A stretch of 64,000 nucleotides of DNA, from the NCBI RefSeq assembly GCF_001637325.1, contig NZ_LRXL01000037.1:248001-312000 (forward strand), read 5' to 3'. The translations under genes and the position numbers were made by a program. Under the pieces are notes generated by a model, which worked only from the letters and a program-made list of their open reading frames with translations, ran no database searches and was not told where the DNA came from. Positions within the stretch are counted from its first letter, which is position 1. Every line of letters starts with the position of its first letter. Of this stretch, positions 35,193 through 42,873 are shown piece after piece. The DNA is from Cochleicola gelatinilyticus (lineage in GTDB: Bacteria; Bacteroidota; Bacteroidia; Flavobacteriales; Flavobacteriaceae).

Positions 35193-36383
35193 TTAAAAAT
35201 CGATTACCGAAAAAGTAAATTCTAGGTCAATATCTTCTTTGGCAGTACCACCATTATCACTATCTCCTATATTCACTCGAAAGCCAGTAGTTTGTCGGTT
35301 TAAATAGGTGATACCTGGGTCGTCATAATCACAGTCTCCAGCATCATTACAATCGGCCGATGCTAAATTAATAATATAGTTATTACTACTTCTTGGACTT
35401 GAAAAAGTTACTTGGTAATTTCCTTTGTTTATTCTTGATACAGTGGCTCCATAAATTTTTAAGGCATTTCCATTACCTTCCACCAATCCTGCAGCAACTG
35501 TAATAGGTCCCATAGGTGCATTGCTGATATTTCCGTGAGAGTCACTATATAAGGCACCACTACCTAAATTACGAACTCGAATATTTCCTGCTACATCCAA
35601 TATTTCGGTAGGTTCTTGTGTTCCAATTCCCATCTTTCCATCATTCTTTACTACCACCCTTGTTAGCTGACTTGTAGAACCTGCAGGTGTTGTATTTAAG
35701 ACAAATTTTGAAGGGGCACTTCCTGGTGTTGCCAGTCCATCGATATAAAAACGAAACCCTCCTGTTTCTTTAATCCCTGTTCCGTCATGGGTTTTAACGA
35801 TGATAGACCCTATTTCTTGATTGGCGTTTGTAAATGCAGCGGGTGCGTCTAATGTTCCTCCAGTATTGAATAAAATTATGTTTGGAGGATTTGTATTTGC
35901 ACTAGTAATTTGAAAGTCGTTATCTCCTGGCCCTTTAAATTCAAAACGTTCTACAGGTGTATCGGTACCAATTCCAACTTTCCCGGAATCTGTAATAATA
36001 ACATCTGTACCGCTTAATTTTGCTTGAGAAGCATAGATAAGAGGTTCTCCAGTTGAACTGAAACCATCTTTCCACTCTTCAGCACCAACCGAGATCCAAC
36101 GATTTTCTGGAGCATGCCAGTAATGAAATCCTGTATTAAAAGTTCCCACAGGAGCTGTTAAGTATACTAACATTCCATTTTGATCATGTCCTGGATCTGT
36201 TTCTGGAAATTTAGAAACTCTTGGGATTAAGATTCCATCATTGCTTGCAGGATTTGAAGGGTCGGAGGCTTGAATATCCAACATGCTCATTGGAGATGTA
36301 TTTCCAATACCAACTTGAGCTTTCGTTAATGTGGTAAAAAATAATGTAAAAATAGCTAGAATAGCAAGAGTAACATTTTTCAT
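35193..36383 (-). CDS. Secreted fibre-like protein, paralog A of a tandem pair
   Basis: A 396-aa protein of unknown function with a signal peptide (MKNVTLAILAIFTLFFTTLTKAQ). Residues about 24-250 (starting VGIGNTSPMSMLDIQ, with FHYWHAPENRWISVGAEEWKDG and two VGIGT/MGIGT segments) are nearly identical to the neighbouring paralog. The last 145 residues differ completely and include a beta-rich end (ATVSRINKGNYQVTFSSPRS ... DLEFTFSVIDF) resembling fibre head domains. No enzyme motif and no T9SS sorting domain. Own -7 element and a conserved upstream inverted repeat. Confidence 0.78.
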   Translation of the reverse strand: MKNVTLAILAIFTLFFTTLTKAQVGIGNTSPMSMLDIQASDPSNPASNDGILIPRVSKFPETDPGHDQNGMLVYLTAPVGTFNTGFHYWHAPENRWISVGAEEWKDGFSSTGEPLIYASQAKLSGTDVIITDSGKVGIGTDTPVERFEFKGPGDNDFQITSANTNPPNIILFNTGGTLDAPAAFTNANQEIGSIIVKTHDGTGIKETGGFRFYIDGLATPGSAPSKFVLNTTPAGSTSQLTRVVVKNDGKMGIGTQEPTEILDVAGNIRVRNLGSGALYSDSHGNISNAPMGPITVAAGLVEGNGNALKIYGATVSRINKGNYQVTFSSPRSSNNYIINLASADCNDAGDCDYDDPGITYLNRQTTGFRVNIGDSDNGGTAKEDIDLEFTFSVIDF

Positions 36384-36412
36384 AAGTAGGTGTTAATTTG
36401 GGTTAACAATAG

Positions 36413-36420
36413 CAAAGGTA
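36413..36420 (-). promoter_or_regulatory. -7 promoter element of fibre-like paralog A
   Basis: TACCTTTG on the minus strand, a perfect TAnnTTTG match, 29 bases before the start codon; the matching element of paralog B is at nearly the same distance. Confidence 0.6.
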
Positions 36421-36511
36421 ATTTTTATTCCTATATCAAATCAAACCTTAACACTACGAAAGACTATATATTCGTTTAAGTGGATTTTTAAATCGATGAA
36501 ATGCATAATTA

Positions 36512-36530
36512 TGTAATACTTTGATTACAA
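36512..36530. promoter_or_regulatory. Inverted repeat upstream of fibre-like paralog A
   Basis: TGTAAT and ATTACA arms around ACTTTG, 129 bases upstream of the start. The same arrangement occurs 130 bases upstream of paralog B. Candidate regulator site; role inferred. Confidence 0.45.
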
Positions 36531-36596
36531 ATACTTTGAAAAAATCACATTTTAATCGTTTAAAGTATGTTTTTGCCGTTTAATTAAAACGCCTTT

Positions 36597-37784
36597 TTAC
36601 TTTATTATTTTAATATTCCAGTTTCGAGTGCTTGGAGAAATTGCGGAAGAGGATTGTCTAATATTAGAAACACGAACGGTAACTGTATTGGGGGCGCTTA
36701 CATAACAATTCCAAACTAAATAATCTTCCATTCCACCGTGTGGTGAACAATTACAAGCATCTCCAACAACAGCATTACTAACAGCTACGTCTACATCAGC
36801 AAAACGTCCTTTGTTAATCGGTGGAAAACTTAAGGGGATTGTTACCGAAGTCCCTTTCATAACAACTTCGCGTAAGGTTCCAGCAGTTAGATAAAAGTTA
36901 TTACCGTCGTATTCAATGGTACCTGCTTCTGGGGTGTTTAATACGGGGCCTGCCGTAAATTTTAAAGGAGCATTATTGGTAGTTCCCCCTTTTAACTGCA
37001 GCACGGCTTTTGGATCTTCAACACCAATACCTGTATTTCCGTTACTACGAATGGTCATTCGTGTGCGTTGCTGTGTAGATCCTTCTGGAGTTGTATTTAC
37101 AACAAATTTTGAAGGCGTACTACCTGGAGAAGCCAATCCATCTATATAAAAACGAAATCCACCTGGTTCTCTAATTCCAGCGCCATCATGTGTTTTTACA
37201 ATTACCGATCCTATTTCCTGATTCGCATTCGTAAAAGCGGTAGGGGCATCAAGCGTACCTCCGGTATTATATAAAATTACGTTTGGAGGATTGGTATTGG
37301 CACTTGTTATTTGAAAATCGTTATCTCCAGGGCCTTTAAATTCGAAACGTTCTACGGGAGTATCGGTTCCAATTCCTACTTTTCCTGAATCTGTAATAAT
37401 AATGTCTGTTCCACTTAACTTTGCTTGAGATGCATAGATAAGAGGTTCTCCTGTACTGCTAAATCCGTCTTTCCACTCTTCGGCTCCTACAGAGATCCAT
37501 CTGCTTTCTGGAGCATGCCAGTAGTGAAATCCCACATTAAAAGTTCCAACAGGGGCTGTTAAAAACACCATCATTCCGTTTTGGTCATGTCCTGGATTTA
37601 CGGCTGGAAATTTAGAAATACGTGGAATTAAAATCCCGTCATTATGAGACGGATCTGAAGGGTTGGATGATTGGATGTCTAACATGCTCATTGGTGATGT
37701 ATTTCCAATACCCACCTGGGCTTTTATTTGTACAGAACCTAGAAGAGTGACAACTGCTATAAGAGCAAACGCAATAGTTTTCAT
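36597..37784 (-). CDS. Secreted fibre-like protein, paralog B of a tandem pair
   Basis: A 395-aa protein of unknown function with a signal peptide (MKTIAFALIAVVTLLGSVQIKAQ). Residues about 24-250 match paralog A nearly residue for residue, although many codons differ at synonymous positions. The C-terminal part (about 260-395) is unrelated to that of A. It contains a GTIEYDGNNFYLT segment, common in fibre proteins, and a cysteine-containing end (GDACNCSPHGG, VWNCYVS). No sorting domain or catalytic motif. It has its own promoter, 213 bases upstream of nothing but paralog A's region, so the pair are separate units. Confidence 0.78.
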   Translation of the reverse strand: MKTIAFALIAVVTLLGSVQIKAQVGIGNTSPMSMLDIQSSNPSDPSHNDGILIPRISKFPAVNPGHDQNGMMVFLTAPVGTFNVGFHYWHAPESRWISVGAEEWKDGFSSTGEPLIYASQAKLSGTDIIITDSGKVGIGTDTPVERFEFKGPGDNDFQITSANTNPPNVILYNTGGTLDAPTAFTNANQEIGSVIVKTHDGAGIREPGGFRFYIDGLASPGSTPSKFVVNTTPEGSTQQRTRMTIRSNGNTGIGVEDPKAVLQLKGGTTNNAPLKFTAGPVLNTPEAGTIEYDGNNFYLTAGTLREVVMKGTSVTIPLSFPPINKGRFADVDVAVSNAVVGDACNCSPHGGMEDYLVWNCYVSAPNTVTVRVSNIRQSSSAISPSTRNWNIKIIK

Positions 37785-37814
37785 AAGTAGAAGTTAATTT
37801 GGGTTTAACTGCGG

Positions 37815-37822
37815 CAAATGTA
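37815..37822 (-). promoter_or_regulatory. -7 promoter element of fibre-like paralog B
   Basis: TACATTTG on the minus strand, a perfect TAnnTTTG match, 30 bases before the start codon. Confidence 0.6.
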
Positions 37823-37912
37823 AAAAGTACTTCTATGTATTCTCAAAAATTCTAAATGCTAATTTTAAAATAATCGTTTAAATGAAAATTATTTTAGATT
37901 AAGTGTAAAAAA

Positions 37913-37932
37913 TTGTAATATTTTAATTACAA
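37913..37932. promoter_or_regulatory. Inverted repeat upstream of fibre-like paralog B
   Basis: TTGTAAT and ATTACAA arms around six AT bases, 130 bases upstream of paralog B. It corresponds in sequence and distance to the repeat upstream of paralog A. Confidence 0.45.
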
Positions 37933-37935
37933 GAT

Positions 37936-37956
37936 TATTGTTGAAATTCAACAATA
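37936..37956. promoter_or_regulatory. 21-bp perfect palindrome
   Basis: Arms TATTGTTGAA and TTCAACAATA flank a single central A. It lies about 150 bases upstream of paralog B and 170 upstream of pabB, with no T tract after it, so it looks like a protein-binding site rather than a terminator. Confidence 0.45.
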
Positions 37957-38082
37957 GTAGATAAAATGCATAATTTATCGGCAAAATACACCTCATTTTG
38001 TTTAATAGTTAAGTTTTTCCATTGAACATTAAGGCCAAAAAGGAAGTTGATTCAATTCTGTTTATACTTCCTAAATTTTAAA

Positions 38083-38090
38083 TACTTTTG
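38083..38090 (+). promoter_or_regulatory. -7 promoter element of pabB
   Basis: TACTTTTG, a perfect TAnnTTTG match. Transcription would begin near 38095-38098, after an in-frame ATG at 38093, which favours the ATG at 38126 as the true start. Confidence 0.55.
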
Positions 38091-38125
38091 AGATGGTTTT
38101 TAGTCGCTACATTCCAATACTATTT

Positions 38126-39430
38126 ATGAGAGTCGTCAATACCTATAAGATACCCTTTTCTAGTCAGCTTACTGCTAAGATTCTTCTTTGGGCACAACAG
38201 TTTGAAGAAGTAGTTTGGCTCGATTCGAATGCCTATCAACAATCACATGGTACGTATTTGGCAATACTTGCTGTGGATGCACTTACAGCAATTCAGACCG
38301 ATCATTTTGGAGCTTTCGATGCGTTGAATGAATATCAAACTAAGACGAACGATTGGTTGTTTGGATATCTCACATACGATCTTAAAAATAGCGTAGAACA
38401 ATTACACTCTAAAAATCACGATGGGCTTCAGTTTCCCGATCTCTATTTTTTTCAACCCAAAAAAGTGTTTTTGTTTTCAGAAAATGAAGTCGAATTACAC
38501 TATCTAAATATGGTTGATGACGAACTGGAAACCGACTGGAATGAAATCCTTTCAACCCAATTGAAAAACCCTTCAGAAGAATTTAATAGTGAAACACCAG
38601 TAAAAATTAAGGTAAGAACTTCGAAAGATAGTTATTTTGAGAAGGTCACTACCATGCTTCAGCATATTGAACGAGGTGATATTTATGAAGCAAATTTTTG
38701 TCAAGAATTTTATTCCGAAGCAACAAAAATCAACCCATTACGAGTCTTTCAGCATTTAAATAGTATTTCCCACCCGCCCTTTGCTGCTTTTCTTAAAATT
38801 AAAGATAGATACGCACTTTCGGCATCACCAGAGCGATACCTGCAAAGAAAAGGGGATGTAGTTATTTCTCAGCCTATAAAAGGAACTGCACCGAGATTGA
38901 ACGATCCCGGTGAAGATGCTGCGATGGTACAGCAACTAATTTCCGACCCTAAAGAGCGCAGTGAAAATATTATGATCACCGATTTAGTACGAAACGATTT
39001 GTCTCGAATTGCAAAGAAAGGAAGCGTTGAGGTAGAGGAACTTTGTAAAATTTATTCTTTTGAACAGGTGCATCAAATGATTTCTACTATAACATGCAAA
39101 GTAGATCCGGAAACTTCGTCGGTTTCAATTTTAAAAAATACATTTCCTATGGGAAGCATGACAGGAGCCCCTAAGGTTTCTGCTATGAAAATAATTGAAG
39201 AGTTAGAAGACGCCAAACGCGGTTTGTATAGTGGAGCAGTAGGATATTTTGCTCCAAATGGGGATTTCGACTTTAATGTAATTATAAGAAGTATTCTTTA
39301 TAATGCCGACCAAGATTATGTTAGTTATTCGGTAGGAAGCGCTATTACGGCAAAATCGATTCCAGAAAATGAATATGAAGAATGTTTACTGAAAGCAAAA
39401 GCGATGCGGGAAGCTTTGATGCATAAATAA
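38126..39430 (+). CDS. pabB: Aminodeoxychorismate synthase component I (PabB-like)
   Basis: Chorismate-binding enzyme that makes 4-amino-4-deoxychorismate for folate synthesis, with a glutamine amidotransferase encoded elsewhere. The 434-aa protein has the chorismate-binding core with SQPIKGTAPR, DLVRNDLSRIAKKGSVEVEEL and the signature GSMTGAPKVSAMKIIEELE. The N-terminal half is shorter than that of anthranilate synthase (TrpE), which favours PabB; no trp genes are nearby. The frame is open from 38093, but the promoter position favours the MRVVNTYKI start. Transcribed alone or just ahead of tilS (112 bases). Confidence 0.87.
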   Translation: MRVVNTYKIPFSSQLTAKILLWAQQFEEVVWLDSNAYQQSHGTYLAILAVDALTAIQTDHFGAFDALNEYQTKTNDWLFGYLTYDLKNSVEQLHSKNHDGLQFPDLYFFQPKKVFLFSENEVELHYLNMVDDELETDWNEILSTQLKNPSEEFNSETPVKIKVRTSKDSYFEKVTTMLQHIERGDIYEANFCQEFYSEATKINPLRVFQHLNSISHPPFAAFLKIKDRYALSASPERYLQRKGDVVISQPIKGTAPRLNDPGEDAAMVQQLISDPKERSENIMITDLVRNDLSRIAKKGSVEVEELCKIYSFEQVHQMISTITCKVDPETSSVSILKNTFPMGSMTGAPKVSAMKIIEELEDAKRGLYSGAVGYFAPNGDFDFNVIIRSILYNADQDYVSYSVGSAITAKSIPENEYEECLLKAKAMREALMHK

Positions 39431-39515
39431 ACAAAAAGTCTAGAATTTCTTTTGTTACTCTTTTTCCTTTTTTAATTCGTTTTTAATTTCCATTTCGCCT
39501 TCCCCTTCCATTTCG

Positions 39516-39523
39516 TACCTTTA
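39516..39523 (+). promoter_or_regulatory. Possible -7 promoter element of tilS
   Basis: TACCTTTA, one mismatch to TAnnTTTG, 19 bases before the TTG start of tilS. It would give a short leader. Confidence 0.45.
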
Positions 39524-39542
39524 CTACTTTTAATAAAAAAGA

Positions 39543-40889
39543 TTGCAAGCAAAATTAACGACCCATCTCGCTAAAAATTTTCTTTTTCTGAAAGGAAAAA
39601 AACTTCTTATTGCCTGTAGTGGGGGTGTGGATAGTGTGGTGCTTGCACATCTCATGCATCGGGTTGGTTACGTAACCGGAATTGCGCATTGTAATTTTTC
39701 ATTGCGCGGAAAAGAAAGTGACGGAGATGAGGCATTTGTTCTTGATCTGGCGGAACAATTATCAGTACCTGTTTTTACTGAAACATTTGATACCATAAGG
39801 TACGCAAAAGACCAGCATCTTTCAACCCAAATGGCTGCAAGGGAATTACGCTATCGGTGGTTCGAAGAACTTCTGAAAGATTTTAAGTACGATTATGTAC
39901 TCACCGCACATCATGCCGATGACGATCTGGAAACATTTTTAATTAATCTATCACGAGGAACGGGCCTTCGCGGGTTAACCGGAATTCCAGCAATAAATGA
40001 TCGCATTATCCGGCCTTTTTTACCCTTTTCATCTAAACAGATTTTAAATTTTGCTAAGAAAGAACATTTATATTGGCGAGAAGATAGTAGCAATGCAGCT
40101 ACAAAATACCTTCGAAATGCATTGCGTCACGAGGTAATTCCTAATTATAAGAAAGTCACAAAAAACACGTTGCAACAAGTTCAAAAAACGCAGCAATATT
40201 TAAAGAACAGTCAGTCATTAATAGATGACTACATGGTCTTGATTTATAATTTAGCAGTAACTGAAAATTTTGATGGGTATACGATACACCTTCAAAAATT
40301 AGAGGAATTACCAAACAAAGAAACGGTATTATATGAACTGCTTCAGTCGTTTGGCTTTACAGATCACAAAGCTGTTATCGATCTTTTAACAGCACAAAGC
40401 GGAAAGCAAGTTTTTTCAAAAACCCATCGACTTCTTAAAGACCGAGGAGTGTTTATTCTTACTAAAATTAAAGCTTCAGAAGACATAGAATCAAAATTTA
40501 ATGAATCGGATAATAGGAGTGAGCATTATTTTATTCAGAATTCAGAAAAAAAAATAACGCAGCCCATCGCATTAACCATTATTCCTACCGATAAAGTGGG
40601 ATACCTTGATACAAATACGATATACATAGATCAAGATAAAATCGACTTCCCTTTAGTGCTTCGAAAATGGGAAGAAGGAGACGTATTTCAGCCTTTTGGA
40701 ATGAAAGGAAAAAAGAAATTGAGTAAGTTTTTTAAAGATGAAAAGTTATCTTTGGTAGCGAAGGAAAATGTTTGGCTGCTTTGTAGTAACAATCAAATTA
40801 TTTGGGTGGTTGGTTACAGAGCCGATGAACGTTTTAAAGTAAGTACAACCACCCAGCGAATATTAGAAATTAAACTTTTAGATACTTAA
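39543..40889 (+). CDS. tilS: tRNA(Ile)-lysidine synthase TilS
   Basis: Essential enzyme that attaches lysine to C34 of the CAU-anticodon tRNA-Ile so that it reads AUA. The 448-aa protein has the PP-loop SGGVDS (residues 26-31), HHADDDLETFLINLSRGTGLRGLTG and the C-terminal lysidine domain (LRKWEEGDVFQPFGMKGKKKLSKFF). The start codon is TTG: no ATG in frame fits the family N-terminus, and the PP-loop lies at the usual distance from it. DsbD follows after 4 bases. Confidence 0.95.
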   Translation: MQAKLTTHLAKNFLFLKGKKLLIACSGGVDSVVLAHLMHRVGYVTGIAHCNFSLRGKESDGDEAFVLDLAEQLSVPVFTETFDTIRYAKDQHLSTQMAARELRYRWFEELLKDFKYDYVLTAHHADDDLETFLINLSRGTGLRGLTGIPAINDRIIRPFLPFSSKQILNFAKKEHLYWREDSSNAATKYLRNALRHEVIPNYKKVTKNTLQQVQKTQQYLKNSQSLIDDYMVLIYNLAVTENFDGYTIHLQKLEELPNKETVLYELLQSFGFTDHKAVIDLLTAQSGKQVFSKTHRLLKDRGVFILTKIKASEDIESKFNESDNRSEHYFIQNSEKKITQPIALTIIPTDKVGYLDTNTIYIDQDKIDFPLVLRKWEEGDVFQPFGMKGKKKLSKFFKDEKLSLVAKENVWLLCSNNQIIWVVGYRADERFKVSTTTQRILEIKLLDT

Positions 40890-40893
40890 TTTT

Positions 40894-42870
40894 ATGAATA
40901 AAAATATAGTCTCTCTATTTCTCACGCTATTTACATGCCTCTCTGTTTTTTCTCAAATAATTGAACCCGTTAAATGGAGTTCAGACATAAAAGAGCTTGG
41001 AGATAATACCTACGAATTAATATTTAAAGCAGAGATTGAAGATGGATGGTATCTTTATACACAGAATGTGCCTGAAGGTGGTCCCATTGCCACCTTGTTT
41101 TCTTTCGAAAATGAAAATGATGCGTTTAAATTGGTGGGAGATGTAGTTGAGAGTAAATCGAAATCAAAATTCGATAAGATTTTTGAGATGGATCTTTCTT
41201 ATTTCATGGACAGTGCCACGTTTACACAAAAAATTGAGGTGTTAGACCCATCCTTGGCGTTGATTAAAGCATCGGTAGATTTTCAGTCCTGCGATGATGA
41301 AAAGTGTATTTTTGAATTTTCAGAGTTTGAAATACTATTGCCGAATTCAGCAGCTTCTAAAGGTGAAAATATTACGCAAGATAGTAAAGATAAAAAAGGA
41401 ACGCCTTCTAAGGCGGCCAGTAGTACAGATGGCGATGCAAGAGGATTGTGGACCATTTTCTTATTGGCATTTATCTCTGGGTTTGCAGCCTTATTAACAC
41501 CCTGTGTTTTCCCGATGATTCCCTTAACGGTAAGTTTTTTTACCAAGCAAAGTAAAACCCGTGCAACCGGGATTCGAAATGCTATTATGTATGGTCTCTT
41601 TATTATTGTAATCTACGTGTTATTGGGGACTGTTGTAACCACGATATTCGGGGCAGATTCACTAAACGCACTGTCGACGAATGTATGGTTTAATATTCTT
41701 TTCTTCCTTCTTTTAGTAATTTTTGCGATCTCATTTATGGGAGCGTTCGAGATCACACTACCACAATCATGGGCAAATAAAGTAGACAGTAAAGCCGATA
41801 AAGGTGGGATTGCTGGTATCTTTTTTATGGCATTGGCTTTGGCAATTGTGTCTTTTTCGTGTACCGGTCCTATTGTGGGCGGGTTGTTAGTAGAAGCAGC
41901 ATCGAAAGGCGGAATTGCTCCTATAATCGGAATGCTTGGTTTTTCATTGGCAATAGCGCTTCCCTTTACATTATTTGCCATATTCCCGGGGTGGTTAAAT
42001 TCACTTCCTAAAAGTGGTGGTTGGCTAAATACTGTAAAAGTTGTTTTAGGGTTTTTAGAACTCGCTTTTGCTTTTAAATTTTTATCACAGGCCGATCTAG
42101 TTATGCAGGCGCATTTATTAGAGCGAGAAGTTTTTATAGCGATCTGGATTGCTGTTTTTGGCGGATTGGCTTTGTACTTACTGGGTAAAATAAAATTACC
42201 TCACGACGGTCCTCTGCCTCATATATCGGTAGGAAGATTAATGCTAGGGTTGGTAACGCTTAGTTTTGTTTTTTACCTTATTCCAGGTCTCTGGGGGGCA
42301 CCACTAAAACTGATCAGTGCTTTTCCACCACCGTTGGAATACAGTGAATCGCCTTATGGTGTAGGATTTACAAAATTAGGGACTTCGGGAACTGCTTCAG
42401 AATCGGAACTTCCAGAAGGGGCACATTTAATGGCGCCACACGACATACTTTCATTTCACCATTATGATGACGGACTTAGATACGCAAAAGAAGTAGGAAA
42501 ACCGGTTATGATCGATTTTACAGGTTGGGCTTGTGTAAACTGTAGAAAAATGGAACAGAATGTATGGCCAGATCCATCGATCTTACGAATTTTAAAGAAT
42601 GATGTAGTATTAATTTCTCTTTATGTAGATGATAAACGAGAACTTCCCGAAGAAGATAAATATACTAGCCTCGAAACAGGGAAAAAAATTAAGACCATAG
42701 GAAACCTTTGGAGCGATCTGCAAATAAAAAGGTATAAGGCTAATGCCCAGCCATTTTATGTGTTAATGGATCATAATGAGAAAAACCTTATAGAACCCGT
42801 AGGATATACTCCCGATGCGGAAGAATACGAAGCATGGTTAACAGAAGGAATTAGTAAATTTAAAAAATAA
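40894..42870 (+). CDS. dsbD: Thiol:disulfide interchange protein DsbD-like
   Basis: Inner membrane protein that carries electrons from cytoplasmic thioredoxin to the periplasm. The 658-aa protein has all three domains. After a signal peptide comes an N-terminal DsbC-like domain with a cysteine pair (SCDDEKC). Eight membrane segments follow (about residues 185-475) with the transport cysteines in LLTPCVFPMIPLT and SFSCTGPIVGG. The C-terminal thioredoxin domain has WACVNC. All six redox cysteines are therefore present. It lies 4 bases after tilS and 3 before the CocE-type gene. Confidence 0.94.
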   Translation: MNKNIVSLFLTLFTCLSVFSQIIEPVKWSSDIKELGDNTYELIFKAEIEDGWYLYTQNVPEGGPIATLFSFENENDAFKLVGDVVESKSKSKFDKIFEMDLSYFMDSATFTQKIEVLDPSLALIKASVDFQSCDDEKCIFEFSEFEILLPNSAASKGENITQDSKDKKGTPSKAASSTDGDARGLWTIFLLAFISGFAALLTPCVFPMIPLTVSFFTKQSKTRATGIRNAIMYGLFIIVIYVLLGTVVTTIFGADSLNALSTNVWFNILFFLLLVIFAISFMGAFEITLPQSWANKVDSKADKGGIAGIFFMALALAIVSFSCTGPIVGGLLVEAASKGGIAPIIGMLGFSLAIALPFTLFAIFPGWLNSLPKSGGWLNTVKVVLGFLELAFAFKFLSQADLVMQAHLLEREVFIAIWIAVFGGLALYLLGKIKLPHDGPLPHISVGRLMLGLVTLSFVFYLIPGLWGAPLKLISAFPPPLEYSESPYGVGFTKLGTSGTASESELPEGAHLMAPHDILSFHHYDDGLRYAKEVGKPVMIDFTGWACVNCRKMEQNVWPDPSILRILKNDVVLISLYVDDKRELPEEDKYTSLETGKKIKTIGNLWSDLQIKRYKANAQPFYVLMDHNEKNLIEPVGYTPDAEEYEAWLTEGISKFKK

Positions 42871-42873
42871 CAA

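Larger units (their letters stand above)
37785..38125. other. Divergent regulatory region between fibre-like paralog B and pabB
   Basis: No gene is visible. The region holds paralog B's -7 element, the conserved TGTAAT/ATTACA repeat, a 21-bp palindrome, an AGGAAGT/ACTTCCT inverted repeat (38041-38047, 38066-38072) and the pabB -7 element. This density of symmetrical sites suggests several regulators. Confidence 0.5.

Noticed and set aside
35193-37784. Prophage remnant, because the proteins resemble tail fibres
   Set aside because: No integrase, capsid, portal, terminase or lysis gene is near, both proteins have signal peptides, and the flanks are housekeeping genes.
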